Shown one piece after another: positions 36,371-44,749 of a stretch of DNA of 64,000 bases (its first letter is position 1; every line of letters starts with the position of its first letter). The DNA comes from Rhizobium brockwellii (GTDB lineage: Bacteria; Pseudomonadota; Alphaproteobacteria; Rhizobiales; Rhizobiaceae). The notes under the pieces were generated by a model, which made no database searches, was not told where the DNA came from, and saw only the letters and a list, made by a program, of their open reading frames with translations. A program made the translations under genes and the position numbers. The stretch covers positions 2,294,001 to 2,358,000 of the forward strand of contig NZ_CP053439.1 of assembly GCF_000769405.2 (NCBI RefSeq). The letters are read 5' to 3'.

Positions 36371-37057
36371 ATGTCGCTCGTGCTCTATGGGCATCCGCTT
36401 GCCTCTTTCTGCCACAAAGTGCTGATCGCGCTTTATGAAAACGGCACTCCCTTCGAGAATCGCATCGTCGATCTTTCCGACGAAAGCTCGCGCGCCGATT
36501 TCTTTCGCTTCTGGCCGATCGGCAAGATGCCGCTGCTGCGGGACGAGGCGCGTGACAGCACCATTCCCGAGACATCGATCATCATCGAATATCTCGAACA
36601 ATATTATCCCGGCCACGTTCGCCTGCTGCCGCTGGAGATCGACCGGGCGCTGCAGGTTCGCCTCTGGGACCGTTTTTTCGACCACTATGTCCAGGCGCCG
36701 ATGCAGACCATCGTCAGCAATCGCCGGCGCCCCGACGGCACGGCGGACGAGATCGAGGTGGCCGCCGCCAGGGCTACACTCACGACCGCCTATGCGATGA
36801 TCGAAAAGCAGCTCGCCGACAAGCAATGGATATCAGGTGACGGCTTCACCATGGCCGATTGCGCCGCCGCCCCCGCGCTTTTCTATGCCGAGACGCTGAT
36901 CCCCTTCACTCCGGAACAGCCGAACCTTCGCGCATATTACGATCGGCTGCTGGCGCGCCCGTCCTTTGCAAGGGCGCTGGAAGAGGCCCGCCCCTTCTTC
37001 AAGTTCTACCCCTACAAAGAGAGGCTGCCGGCCCGCTTCCGGGATGCGGCGGGATGA
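36371..37057 (+). CDS. Glutathione S-transferase family protein
   Basis: 228 residues. Thioredoxin-like N-domain LYGHPLASFCHKVLIALYENG with a Ser/Cys at the active-site turn, cis-Pro in IGKMPLLRD, and the glutathione gamma-Glu site ETSIIIEYLE. The C-terminal helical domain has FTMADCAAAPALFYAE. It overlaps the arsR gene by ATGA and heads a three-gene operon (GST, ArsR, AHSA1). Such operons suggest detoxification of an electrophile sensed by the regulator; that is inference. Confidence 0.88.
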   Translation: MSLVLYGHPLASFCHKVLIALYENGTPFENRIVDLSDESSRADFFRFWPIGKMPLLRDEARDSTIPETSIIIEYLEQYYPGHVRLLPLEIDRALQVRLWDRFFDHYVQAPMQTIVSNRRRPDGTADEIEVAAARATLTTAYAMIEKQLADKQWISGDGFTMADCAAAPALFYAETLIPFTPEQPNLRAYYDRLLARPSFARALEEARPFFKFYPYKERLPARFRDAAG

Positions 37058-37395
37058 TCGAAAGCCAGGCGAATCTCGACCGTATGTTCCATGCGCTTTC
37101 CGACCGCAGCCGCCGCGGCATGATCGACCGCCTCGGCCGTGGCCCGGCCTCCGTCACCGAACTGGCCGCGCCGCTCGCGGTTGCCCTACCGACGGTGATG
37201 AAACATCTGCAGGTGCTGGAAGAGAGCGGTCTCGTTCTCTCCGAAAAATCAGGCCGGGTGCGAACCTACCGCCTGCAGCAGGACGCGTTTGCCGCCGTCG
37301 AGCGCTGGGTGGAACAGCGGAAGATCCAATTGACGACCACCTTCGACAGGCTGGACCACTTTCTCGCCAATGAAACGGAGACCCTTCCCGAATGA
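37054..37395 (+). CDS. ArsR-family transcriptional regulator (SdpR-like)
   Basis: 113 residues, a winged helix-turn-helix: RMFHALSDRSRRGMIDRL, then the recognition region LAVALPTVMKHLQVLEESGLV and the wing SEKSGRVRTYRL. No Cys pair for metal binding is present, so it belongs to the non-metal branch. It is coupled by ATGA to the GST before it and to the AHSA1 protein after it. The start codon was chosen for that overlap. Confidence 0.92.
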   Translation: MIESQANLDRMFHALSDRSRRGMIDRLGRGPASVTELAAPLAVALPTVMKHLQVLEESGLVLSEKSGRVRTYRLQQDAFAAVERWVEQRKIQLTTTFDRLDHFLANETETLPE

Positions 37396-37868
37396 CGACA
37401 CGATCCGCCGAACACGCCACTCTCGTCATCGAACGCCACCTCAAGGCGCCGATTTCGCGCGCCTTCCGCGCCTGGTCAACACCGGAATCCAAACGGCAAT
37501 GGTTCGCCTGCCATGGCGAGTGGGTGCCGCTGGACTATGGGCTCGATTTCCGCCCCGGCGGCACGGAAAGGAACTACGTCGCCGATACTGACGGCCTCCT
37601 GCACGCCTATGACGCCCATTATATCGATATCGTGCCCGATGCCCGCATCATCTATGCCTATGAGATGAAGCTTGGGGAAAGCCGCATCTCCGCGTCTCTC
37701 ACAACCGTTGCCTTCGAAGCCGCACCCGGCGGCACGAAAATGGTCTTCACCGAACAGGTGGTCTTCCTCGACGGCTACGCCGATAACGGTGCCCGCCTCC
37801 AGGGCACCGAGATCGGCCTCGACAATCTGGAACTCTTCCTCGAGCGCGAAGAAAGCCCGATCCACTGA
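37392..37868 (+). CDS. SRPBCC / AHSA1-domain protein
   Basis: 158 residues with the helix-grip fold that encloses hydrophobic ligands. VIERHLKAPISRAFRAWSTPES at the N-terminus, PGGTERNYV in the middle and VFTEQVVFLDGY near the end are family-typical. Paired with an ArsR regulator, such proteins are often assumed to bind or modify the inducing compound. Third gene of the coupled operon. Confidence 0.9.
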   Translation: MTTRSAEHATLVIERHLKAPISRAFRAWSTPESKRQWFACHGEWVPLDYGLDFRPGGTERNYVADTDGLLHAYDAHYIDIVPDARIIYAYEMKLGESRISASLTTVAFEAAPGGTKMVFTEQVVFLDGYADNGARLQGTEIGLDNLELFLEREESPIH

Positions 37869-37946
37869 TCGCATGGCGCGCAAAACTGAATCGTCTCGCA
37901 TGAATCAGGTTTGACGCGATGCGTTTCAGGCGAAATAAGCCAAGCC

Positions 37947-38414
37947 TCAAGCGTTGCTTGGTTTCTTCCGCGAGCCGGCAGGACGAGCCGCGGCCCGCTT
38001 TGAAGTGTTGAGTGTGACAGCACCGCGAATGAGCGCCTTCAACGCCTCCTCGTCAACCTCATCGCCTTCGTGGAAATCGATGGCGCGCCTGGTATTGCCG
38101 TCAAGGCTGGAGTTGAAGAGGCTTGAAGGGTCCTCCAGCGAGGCGCCCTTGGCGAAGGTCAGTTTCACCACGCTCTTGTAGGTCTCGCCGGTGCAGATGA
38201 TCCCGGCGTGCTCCCACACCGGAACGCCTCTCCACTTCCATTCCTCGACCACGTCGGGCTCGGCCTGCCTGATGAGAGTTCGGACCCGAGCGAGCATCTC
38301 GCCGCGCCAATCGCTCAACTCCTCGATTCTCGCATCGATCAAACGAGAAGGAGAGTCTCCGTCCTTCTCTTCGCTGGAACCGCTCTTCTTCAGGGTTGCC
38401 GTGGCTTTCTTCAT
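37947..38414 (-). CDS. DUF1801-domain protein
   Basis: 155 residues. A Lys/Ser-rich tail of about 20 residues precedes the DUF1801 fold: LSDWRGEMLARVRTLIRQAEPDVVEEWKWRGVPVWEHAG, then VKLTFAKGASLEDPSSLFN. The C-terminus is Arg/Lys rich (SKRAAARPAGSRKKPS) and could bind nucleic acid. The function is not known. The start at 38414 follows GGGGAGATATCG. It is one of two DUF1801 genes in this block. Confidence 0.85.
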   Translation of the reverse strand: MKKATATLKKSGSSEEKDGDSPSRLIDARIEELSDWRGEMLARVRTLIRQAEPDVVEEWKWRGVPVWEHAGIICTGETYKSVVKLTFAKGASLEDPSSLFNSSLDGNTRRAIDFHEGDEVDEEALKALIRGAVTLNTSKRAAARPAGSRKKPSNA

Positions 38415-38450
38415 CGATATCTCCCCTTCATCCCCTAAATGCCGATGGCC

Positions 38451-38502
38451 TAAGCGCCGTGCGTCTTTTCGGACGCACAAAGGACGCTCTAACGCTTAAA
38501 TC
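38451..38502. repeat. Intergenic mosaic repeat
   Basis: The stretch from TAAGCGCCGTGCGTC to CGCTTAAATC is an imperfect dyad whose reverse complement matches 56898-56941 closely (AGCGTCCTTTG, CGTC, GAAAAGACGC, GGCGCT). It lies between the two DUF1801 genes and is a member of the same family as the copies at 27531 and 56844. Confidence 0.65.
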
Positions 38503-38513
38503 TACGCGTCCGC

Positions 38514-38984
38514 TCACATTCGTTCGCCGGGCAATTGGCTTGCCTGTTCCACCCAGGCGGCGAGCTGGGCCTCGTCGAGTCGGTCTTCCTCATGAATGTG
38601 GAAGTAACGCACATCCTTTTGTTTGGACTCGCCGGGCGGAACGGGACTGAGCGACGTGCCGCGGAAGAAAGCAACCTTGATGTATTTTGCGAAGCAATGG
38701 ACACCGAGAAACCAGCCCTGCCCTTCCATGCCATAAAGGGGCGAGTTCCATTTGACAGCCTTGTGCGAATCGGGAACGGTACGGGTGATGAGCGCGTCGA
38801 GACGGCGCCCGACGTCGCTTTTCCAGCCCGGCATGGCGGCGATGTAGGCTTGCACGGAAGCGTCGCCGTAACCCTTGGCGATCTGAGGGTTGCCGCCCGA
38901 GAGAAGGGTCGGCTCCGCGGTATCAGGCTTGGCGGCTGTCTTCTTCGTGACCTTTGCCGCGGTCTTGGATGTCTTCCCGGACAT
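38514..38984 (-). CDS. DUF1801-domain protein (YdhG-like)
   Basis: 156 residues. A Lys/Ala/Thr-rich N-terminal tail (KTAAKVTKKTAAK) resembling a histone-like tail leads into the DUF1801 core: YIAAMPGWKSDVGRRLDALI, VKWNSPLYGMEGQGWFLGVHCF, FFRGTSLSPVPPGESK and VRYFHIHEEDRLDEAQLAAW. The fold is shared with frataxin-like YdhG proteins. Start chosen at 38984, after GGAGTGAAGGCA. The two DUF1801 proteins are not close copies of one another. Confidence 0.86.
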   Translation of the reverse strand: MSGKTSKTAAKVTKKTAAKPDTAEPTLLSGGNPQIAKGYGDASVQAYIAAMPGWKSDVGRRLDALITRTVPDSHKAVKWNSPLYGMEGQGWFLGVHCFAKYIKVAFFRGTSLSPVPPGESKQKDVRYFHIHEEDRLDEAQLAAWVEQASQLPGERM

Positions 38985-38995
38985 TGCCTTCACTC

Positions 38996-39217
38996 CTACC
39001 CTCCGCTGCGTCCCGCGCCGCGCCACCTGGTGGCGTATGGCAGCGCGAACAAGTAGAGACCGGTGAGCAGGAGCAAGGTCAGCGGCAGCAGCGCCATGAG
39101 ACCTACCCAGACCGACGATTTCTCCTGCACCATCGCGATGATATTAATTATGACGGCCAGCGTAAAGGCAATGGACAGCCAACGGTGGATCTGCCGAAGC
39201 CAGTTATTCCAATTCAA
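38996..39217 (-). CDS. Small membrane protein
   Basis: 73 residues with two hydrophobic helices (about 15-32 and 40-60) separated by VQEKSSVW. The N-terminus NWNNWLRQIHRWLSIAFT is like the first helix of PepSY-type membrane proteins. The likely start is TTG at 39217, five bases after AGGAGG; no ATG has a usable ribosome binding site, and the longer frame from 39238 would place AGGAGG inside the gene. It lies between DUF1801 and AHSA1 genes on the same strand, with 11 bases to the former. Confidence 0.7.
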   Translation of the reverse strand: MNWNNWLRQIHRWLSIAFTLAVIINIIAMVQEKSSVWVGLMALLPLTLLLLTGLYLFALPYATRWRGAGRSGG

Positions 39218-39274
39218 GGGAACCTCCTGCGAAAACAAGCGAAGCGGATGGCGTGATCCGTTTTGGCAGCGGCC

Positions 39275-39685
39275 TCACTCGATCCGCGTCAGGACCTGCT
39301 CGAGATTTGCGAAGAACTGCTGCCAACCGCTTTTGGCGCCCCCGTAAGCCTGCCGCTGATCCGGCCGGAAGCCCGACTGCTCCATGCGTAGCTGCGTGCC
39401 CGCGCCCGTGGGCGTGAGAGTCCAGGTGACGACACTTTCGAGATCATAGGCAGCCCAGGTGTAAGACAGGGTTTTATTCGGCTCGACTTCCACGACCTGA
39501 CAGTCGACGGAGCCCCAATCCGCGCTCAGCTTGAAACGGTGATCCACGATCGGCACGAAGTCGTTCTTCATCAGCCAGTCCGCGATCAGATGTGGCTGGG
39601 TGAGCGCGCGCCAGATCTTTTCCGGCGGAAAAGGGATCTCTCGTTCGACGATGACGGAACGGGTTTTGTTTGAAATTTCGGTCAT
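39275..39685 (-). CDS. SRPBCC / AHSA1-domain protein
   Basis: 136 residues of the START-like helix-grip fold: IVEREIPFPPEKIWRALTQPHLIADWL, VVEVEPNKTLSYTW, and a C-terminal helix SGWQQFFANLEQVLTRIE. The start at 39685 overlaps the stop of arsR by ATGA, so the ArsR-AHSA1 pair is translationally coupled, as in the plus-strand module at 37054-37868. Confidence 0.9.
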   Translation of the reverse strand: MTEISNKTRSVIVEREIPFPPEKIWRALTQPHLIADWLMKNDFVPIVDHRFKLSADWGSVDCQVVEVEPNKTLSYTWAAYDLESVVTWTLTPTGAGTQLRMEQSGFRPDQRQAYGGAKSGWQQFFANLEQVLTRIE

Positions 39686-40005
39686 TGGTCCATCCTTTTC
39701 AATAGATCTTCCAGCTGGTCGAACCGGTTTTGCCAAAAGCCCGCCATCTCGCTTGTCCAGTCGACCAGCGGCGCCAGCGCACCGAGCTGGGCGCTATAGT
39801 GAGTCTGGCGACCTTCATGGCGGTCGCGCACCAAACCGGCCTGCTTCAGGATTCCGAGATGTTTCGAGACGACCGGTTGCGAGACCCCGGCCCGAGCCGT
39901 CAGAGCCCCGACCGTCTTCTCTCCTTCGCGGCACAGCCGTTCGAAAAGAGCCCTCCGGGTCGGATCGGCGAGCGTTCTGAAGAGCACGTCCTGGGTGTCC
40001 GACAT
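39682..40005 (-). CDS. ArsR-family transcriptional regulator
   Basis: 107 residues: FRTLADPTRRALFERLCREGE, recognition helix in AGVSQPVVSKHLGILKQAGLV and wing RHEGRQTHYSAQ. It ends with a helix WTSEMAGFWQNRFDQLEDLLKRM used for dimerisation. No metal-binding Cys pair. A 17-bp inverted repeat lies 9-52 bases upstream of the start, ideal for autorepression. Confidence 0.93.
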   Translation of the reverse strand: MSDTQDVLFRTLADPTRRALFERLCREGEKTVGALTARAGVSQPVVSKHLGILKQAGLVRDRHEGRQTHYSAQLGALAPLVDWTSEMAGFWQNRFDQLEDLLKRMDQ

Positions 40006-40013
40006 CTACAATC

Positions 40014-40057
40014 CATACCTCGTTGGCTATGGATTAACGTATAGCCACGGAGGTATG
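40014..40057. promoter_or_regulatory. 17-bp inverted repeat upstream of arsR (probable ArsR operator)
   Basis: CATACCTCGTTGGCTAT at 40014-40030 and ATAGCCACGGAGGTATG at 40041-40057 are complementary at 15 of 17 positions around a 10-base spacer. The repeat overlaps the place where the promoter of the minus-strand ArsR-AHSA1 operon must be. Confidence 0.7.
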
Positions 40058-40254
40058 AGTGAGTCAAGCTGAACGTAAAACAACTTGAGGAAAATAGTAT
40101 TACTGAATTTGGTGCCGGTGGCAGCGCGCGTGGCAGAGATCGGGTGAATCTCACATACCCAAGCGGCTATACATTTTCGCCATTGGGCATGCATGCTCGC
40201 GCGGACACGCCTCGCCTATGCCGAGGTCATTCAGCGTTGCAAATAGCCTTGGGA

Positions 40255-41082
40255 TCAATGGCCGCCGTCGGTGCCGAGAATCCCGGCAAGCAGCCGGCCT
40301 TCCAGCTCGGCGAGGCCAGGATGGCCGTGCCGGCGCGGACGCGGATAGGGAATGGGAAGATCGAGTGCGATCCGCCCCTCGTCGAGCACGATGACCCGGT
40401 CGGCGAGATGCACCGCCTCGCTGACATCATGCGTGACGAGCACTGCGGTGAAGCCGAGTTCGCGCCAGACACGGTTGATGAGTTCCTGCATGCTGATCCG
40501 CGTCAGCGCATCGAGTGCGCCGAGCGGTTCGTCGAGCGCCAGCACGCCCGGCCGGCTCACCAGCGCCCGCGCCAGCGCCACGCGCTGCCGTTGCCCGCCG
40601 GAAAGCCGCGCCGGCCATTCCCCGGTCTTTTCGCCAAGCTGGACTTCGGCAAGCACGGCGTCGGCCGCCTTCAGCGCCGCCCGCCTGTCGATGCCGTCAC
40701 CCAGCCCAACCACCACATTGTCGGCAACACTGAGCCAGGGCAGCAGCCGCGGCTCCTGAAAGACGATGCGCGCGTTCGGGCTCGCCTGCGCGCCGCCGGC
40801 ATCCTCGAAATGCAGTTCGCCGGCAGACGGCTCGTCGAGTCCCATCAGGATGCGCAGCAGCGTGCTCTTCCCGCAGCCGCTCTTGCCGATCACCGCGACG
40901 AACTGGCCTGCCGGAATATGCAGGTTGATGCCGCGCAGCACGCGGTTGGCCCCAAAACTCTTTTCAAGGCCGGTCAGGCTGATCGCCGCGGGCGCACTAC
41001 GGCCCACTGCCGGCGCGTTTGCGCGTGCATAAGCTGGCTCTTCGGCGACGGCGTGAAAATGCTCGTGTGCGATCGATGTCAT
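40255..41082 (-). CDS. ssuB: Aliphatic sulfonate ABC transporter ATP-binding protein
   Basis: 275 residues. Walker [13 protein letters not shown]-loop [12 protein letters not shown], signature [16 protein letters not shown], Walker [15 protein letters not shown] and switch His [13 protein letters not shown]. The PRLLPW motif after the Q-loop is diagnostic of the sulfonate/nitrate/taurine (SsuB/TauB) group. About 35 residues precede the ABC domain. The start at 41082 follows ATAGGAGAGACGCC. Last gene of the ssuD-ssuC-ssuB operon. Confidence 0.92.
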   Translation of the reverse strand: MTSIAHEHFHAVAEEPAYARANAPAVGRSAPAAISLTGLEKSFGANRVLRGINLHIPAGQFVAVIGKSGCGKSTLLRILMGLDEPSAGELHFEDAGGAQASPNARIVFQEPRLLPWLSVADNVVVGLGDGIDRRAALKAADAVLAEVQLGEKTGEWPARLSGGQRQRVALARALVSRPGVLALDEPLGALDALTRISMQELINRVWRELGFTAVLVTHDVSEAVHLADRVIVLDEGRIALDLPIPYPRPRRHGHPGLAELEGRLLAGILGTDGGH

Positions 41083-41092
41083 GGCGTCTCTC

Positions 41093-41929
41093 CTATTTCT
41101 GATAGACCGGGTTCCAGGCGAGCAGCCGCCTCTCCAGCATCCGGGCGATGACATCGGCAAGCTTGCCGAGCACGGCATAGATGACGAGAGCGAGCACGAC
41201 GACGTCAGTCATCATGAATTCGCGGGCATTGTTGGCCATGTGGCCGATGCCTGACGATGCAGCGATCGATTCCGATACGATCAGCGTCAGCCACATGATG
41301 CCGAGCGCATATCTGAGGCCGACGAAGATCGACGGCAGCGCGCCTGGAAAGATCACCTTGCGGAACAGCGTCCAATTGCCCATGCCATAGACCTTACCCA
41401 TCTCGATCAGGTCGCGATCGACATTGCGCACCCCGTGATAGGTATTGAGATAAACCGGGAAGAGCACGCCGAGCGAGGTGAGAAACAGCTTCGATTCCTC
41501 GCCGATTCCGAACCACAGGATGACAAGCGGGATCATCGCCAGATGCGGAATGGTACGTAGCATCTGCAGCGTCGTATCCGTCAACTGCTCGGAAATGCGC
41601 GACACTCCGTTGGCGATACCAAGCAGGAAGCCGATCGAACCGCCGACGAGAAGGCCGGCAAAGGCGCGGCCGGCGCTCACCAGCACGTCGTTCGGCAACT
41701 GGCCGGAAACCGTCGTTGACCAGAAGGCGAGGCCGACATCGGCCGGCGACGGCATGATGCGCGATGAGATCCAGCCGGCCGAGGAGGCAAGCTGCCACAA
41801 CGCCACGATCGCCACCGGCACCAGATAGGGGGTCAGCTTGTCCAGGCCAGGCAGCGGCAGGCGCAAACCCGCCTTCCCGTCCTTTTCGGAAGCGACCGAC
41901 CGTACGAACGGAGTATCGAAAGTCGACAT
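41093..41929 (-). CDS. ssuC: Aliphatic sulfonate ABC transporter permease
   Basis: 278 residues with six helices. The permease pattern [35 protein letters not shown], with the coupling loop [29 protein letters not shown] and the [16 protein letters not shown] end, is typical of SsuC. The 10-base gap to ssuB shows one operon. Confidence 0.94.
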   Translation of the reverse strand: MSTFDTPFVRSVASEKDGKAGLRLPLPGLDKLTPYLVPVAIVALWQLASSAGWISSRIMPSPADVGLAFWSTTVSGQLPNDVLVSAGRAFAGLLVGGSIGFLLGIANGVSRISEQLTDTTLQMLRTIPHLAMIPLVILWFGIGEESKLFLTSLGVLFPVYLNTYHGVRNVDRDLIEMGKVYGMGNWTLFRKVIFPGALPSIFVGLRYALGIMWLTLIVSESIAASSGIGHMANNAREFMMTDVVVLALVIYAVLGKLADVIARMLERRLLAWNPVYQK

Positions 41930-42015
41930 GCATTGTCCTCGCGCTTATCGGGAGCAGGATACCGCAAGCCCTAAGCGGCTTGCGGCGGTGTCACGCTCTA
42001 CGTCTTCGTTCGAGA

Positions 42016-43206
42016 TCAGGAACCGGAGACGACTTTCAGATTGCCGCCATGGCTGCCGCCTGCGAAGACCTGCTTTCGGCCGAACTCGTTGTTGAAGCCC
42101 AGGCGCTGCTGCTCGCGGGTGATGCCGAGTTCGGGGAAAAGCAGTTCAGCGACGCGATAGGCCTCTTCCAGATGCGGATAGCCGGAGCCGATCACCGTAT
42201 CGATGCCGATCTCCTGATACTCGCGAAGGCGCGCGGCCACCGTCTTCGGCGAGCCGACCAGCGCCGTGCCCGCACCGGCGCGCACCAGGCCGACACCCGC
42301 CCAGAGGTTCGGCGAGACTTCGAGCTTGTCGCGCCGGCCGCCATGAAGGGCGGCCATACGCTTCTGGCCGACCGAGTCGGACTCCTGGACGAAGCGCTCC
42401 TGTGCCTCGCGGATCGTATCGTCGTCGAGATGGCGGATCAGCCGCTCGGCTGCCTCCCATGCCTCATCATCGGTTTCGCGCACGATGAAGTGCAGGCGGA
42501 TGCCGAAGCTCACCTCGCGGCCGCGTTCGCCGGCAGCTTTGCGCACCTTGGTGATCTTCTCGGCAACCTGTGCCGGCGGCTCGCCCCAGGTCAGGTACTT
42601 GTCGACGCGGCCGACGGAGAAATCGATACCGGCATCCGACGAGCCGCCGAAATAGAGCGGCGGGCGCGGGTTCTGCACCGAGGGGAAGCCGAGGCGCGCA
42701 TTGGTCGCCTTGATATATTTGCCGTCGAAGCTTGCCGTTCCCTTTTCCAGCAGTTCCTCGAAGACGGTGAAGAACTCTTCGGCATGGGCATAGCGCTCGT
42801 CATGCTCAAGATGGATGCCATCGCCGGCAAGCTCCGCCGGGCTCCCGCCGACGACGATGTTGAGCAGCAGCCGGCCGTTGGAAATGCGGTCGAGCGTCGT
42901 CGCAAGACGCGCGTAGTAGGCAGGCGATGCCGTGCCGGGGCGGATCGCCACCAGGAACTGCAGCTTCTCGGTCTTGGCGGCAAGGGCTGCGGCGGTCACG
43001 AAGGATTCCTCGCAGGCGACCCCGGTCGGCAGCAGCACACCGGAATAGCCAAGCCGGTCGACGGCCTGGGCAATCTGCGTGAGATAACCGATCTCTGGCG
43101 CACGGTTGAGCTCGGAGGAGCCGAGATAGGTGCCGTCACCCGATGTCGGGATGAACCAGAGAAAATTGATAGGCTCGGATGTGCCGGTATGGGAGGTGGT
43201 GGTCAT
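42016..43206 (-). CDS. ssuD: FMNH2-dependent alkanesulfonate monooxygenase
   Basis: SsuD cleaves the C-S bond of alkanesulfonates with reduced flavin and oxygen, releasing sulfite and an aldehyde. The 396-residue protein has the bacterial-luciferase-like fold, with [15 protein letters not shown] at the start, [41 protein letters not shown] and [11 protein letters not shown]. Length is close to the E. coli enzyme. No flavin reductase (ssuE) is in the window. The start at 43206 follows AAAGGACC, whose first bases overlap the stop codon of a short leader frame. Confidence 0.93.
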   Translation of the reverse strand: MTTTSHTGTSEPINFLWFIPTSGDGTYLGSSELNRAPEIGYLTQIAQAVDRLGYSGVLLPTGVACEESFVTAAALAAKTEKLQFLVAIRPGTASPAYYARLATTLDRISNGRLLLNIVVGGSPAELAGDGIHLEHDERYAHAEEFFTVFEELLEKGTASFDGKYIKATNARLGFPSVQNPRPPLYFGGSSDAGIDFSVGRVDKYLTWGEPPAQVAEKITKVRKAAGERGREVSFGIRLHFIVRETDDEAWEAAERLIRHLDDDTIREAQERFVQESDSVGQKRMAALHGGRRDKLEVSPNLWAGVGLVRAGAGTALVGSPKTVAARLREYQEIGIDTVIGSGYPHLEEAYRVAELLFPELGITREQQRLGFNNEFGRKQVFAGGSHGGNLKVVSGS

Positions 43207-43219
43207 GGAAGACGGTCCT

Positions 43220-43381
43220 TTAGCTGCGAAATTCGAAATCAACTCGCGTGGTCGAGATGGCCCCTGGCAAGCGGCAAAACGCAGACTGCCCACTTGGCGC
43301 CGCCGCCGCGCGAATGCTTGGGAGGATCGCGGTGGCGGCGGAGGCGGTAAGAAGGCCGGCTGTCCGTCTATGCGCGAGCAT
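43220..43381 (-). pseudogene. Truncated ssuA-like leader (53 codons) in front of ssuD
   Basis: A frame with AAAGGG upstream of its ATG encodes a twin-arginine leader [19 protein letters not shown] that aligns with the SsuA leader SRRQTLGLFAAAAATAILPA, then loses all similarity and stops after RVDFEFRS. Its TAA overlaps the ssuD ribosome binding site. The upstream region shares a 13-base motif with the ssuA promoter at an almost identical distance from the start. I read it as the remnant of a duplicated ssuA 5' end. It may still be translated as a leader peptide. Confidence 0.6.
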
Positions 43382-43468
43382 CTCAAATATCCCTTTCGAT
43401 CGGATGGCGGCTGGCCGACGCCTTTCGGTGTCCGCGTCGATCGTCAGGATACTGACATAGACTACCAA

Positions 43469-43481
43469 TTAGATCGACAAT
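43469..43481 (-). promoter_or_regulatory. Shared motif TTAGATCGACAAT, copy upstream of the ssuA-like leader and ssuD
   Basis: The 13-base motif is identical to 44637-44649 and lies 88 bases before the leader start. It sits in a clearly A+T-rich patch (43460-43510), as expected of a promoter or activator site. Confidence 0.5.
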
Positions 43482-43584
43482 ATCAATTTGCTATTATAAT
43501 CCGTTTTGGAGAATATTTTTCCGGTTTAGCGGCATGAAGACCCTCTCCATGCCGCCTCGCTGAAATCTTAGCCCTGGCCGGAAG

Positions 43585-44550
43585 TCAGCTCGCCTTCGGA
43601 CGCCAGACGATATCGCCGGTCACCAGCTTCTTCGGCAGGATGCCGAGCCCGTAGAACTCGTCTGCGAGTGCCTGCTGATAGGCGGCGGCGGCATCGGTGA
43701 TGGTCGAGACGCTGCCGAGATCAGCGTCCTTGCGCGTCAATGTCACGCGCGTCACGTCAGCCGGCACGCCGGTAATTTCGGAAAGCTCCTTCACCGTTTC
43801 GTCGAGATTGCTCTGTGCCGACTTACCGACCTTGGCAAGCTCATCGATCACGTCGACGACCACTTGCCCATTGGCATCGGTGAAATCGCGATTGGCGAGG
43901 AAGAAACTGTAGGAATCGACGATGCCTTCAGCGGTCGTGAGGATACGTGTCTCCGGATCGGCTTCGGCAATCGCCAGATAAGGATCCCAGATCGACCAGG
44001 CGTCGATGCTGCCATTCTTGAAAGCGGCGGCAGCATCCGGCGGCGAAAGATCGAGTTGCTCGACATCTTCGGGCTTCAGGCCTGCCTTGCGCAGAACCTT
44101 GACGGTTACATTATGCGCGCTGGAGCCGCGCTTGAAAGCGACCTTTTTACCCTTGAGGTCTTCAAGCGTCTTGATGGACGAATCCTTGCGCACGAGGATG
44201 GCAGAGGCTGCCGGGCTACCCTTGTAAAGACCGACATAATAAAGCTGTCCGCCGGCCGCCTGGGCAAAAAGCGGCGGCACATCGCCGGTCGCGCCGAAAT
44301 CGAGCGCGCCGGCGCCCAATGCTTCGAGAAGCGGCGGGCCGGAGCTGAATTCCGACCAGCTGACGGTGATGCCGCGATCGGCAAGCCGCTTTTCAAGCGC
44401 GCTGCGACGCTTGGCGAGCGCCAGCACGCCGTTCTTCTGCCAGCCGATGCGGAATTCGCTGGCGGCTGCGTGTGCCGGCCTGACAGCCGGCAGGATTGCC
44501 GTGGCCGCGGCTGCTGCGAAAAGCCCGAGCGTTTGTCGACGTGAAATCAT
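43585..44550 (-). CDS. ssuA: Aliphatic sulfonate-binding protein, Tat-exported
   Basis: 321 residues. The leader MISRRQTLGLFAAAAATAIL has the twin-arginine motif, with a cleavage site near AHAAA. The mature protein is SsuA-like: FRIGWQKNGVLALAKRR, WSEFSSGPPLLEALGAGALDFGATGDVPPLFA, LKGKKVAFKRGSSAHN and IDAWSIWDPYLA. These segments form the sulfonate pocket in the family. It is separated from ssuD by 378 bases containing the truncated leader copy. A promoter-like shared motif lies 87 bases upstream. Confidence 0.93.
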   Translation of the reverse strand: MISRRQTLGLFAAAAATAILPAVRPAHAAASEFRIGWQKNGVLALAKRRSALEKRLADRGITVSWSEFSSGPPLLEALGAGALDFGATGDVPPLFAQAAGGQLYYVGLYKGSPAASAILVRKDSSIKTLEDLKGKKVAFKRGSSAHNVTVKVLRKAGLKPEDVEQLDLSPPDAAAAFKNGSIDAWSIWDPYLAIAEADPETRILTTAEGIVDSYSFFLANRDFTDANGQVVVDVIDELAKVGKSAQSNLDETVKELSEITGVPADVTRVTLTRKDADLGSVSTITDAAAAYQQALADEFYGLGILPKKLVTGDIVWRPKAS

Positions 44551-44627
44551 GACTTTCCCCTTTTTTGATGGTACCGGGCCTGTTTTCGGCTGGTCGACCT
44601 GTCAGTGATAGATGCCATGATGATTAA

Positions 44628-44649
44628 ATCTATAATTTAGATCGACAAT
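44628..44649 (-). promoter_or_regulatory. Dyad ATCTA-N5-TAGAT plus shared motif upstream of ssuA
   Basis: A perfect dyad at 44628-44642 overlaps the 13-base motif TTAGATCGACAAT (44637-44649) shared with the ssuD leader. Dyads of this size with an A+T core suit LysR-type regulators such as CysB/Cbl, which control sulfonate genes in other bacteria; no such regulator is adjacent here. Confidence 0.5.
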
Positions 44650-44749
44650 TTTATTTGCGAGATTCGGCCTTTGCTGAAATTTTGCGGCCTGGAAATCGCC
44701 GTTAAGCGGAATTTTTTCGCGCGCCCCTTATGCCGGCTACTATCCCGGC

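Noticed and set aside
37880-37935. Possible further mosaic repeat after the plus-strand AHSA1 gene
   Set aside because: The stretch around CTGAATCGTCTCGCATGAAT looks repeat-like, but I found no second copy or clear dyad in the window to support it.
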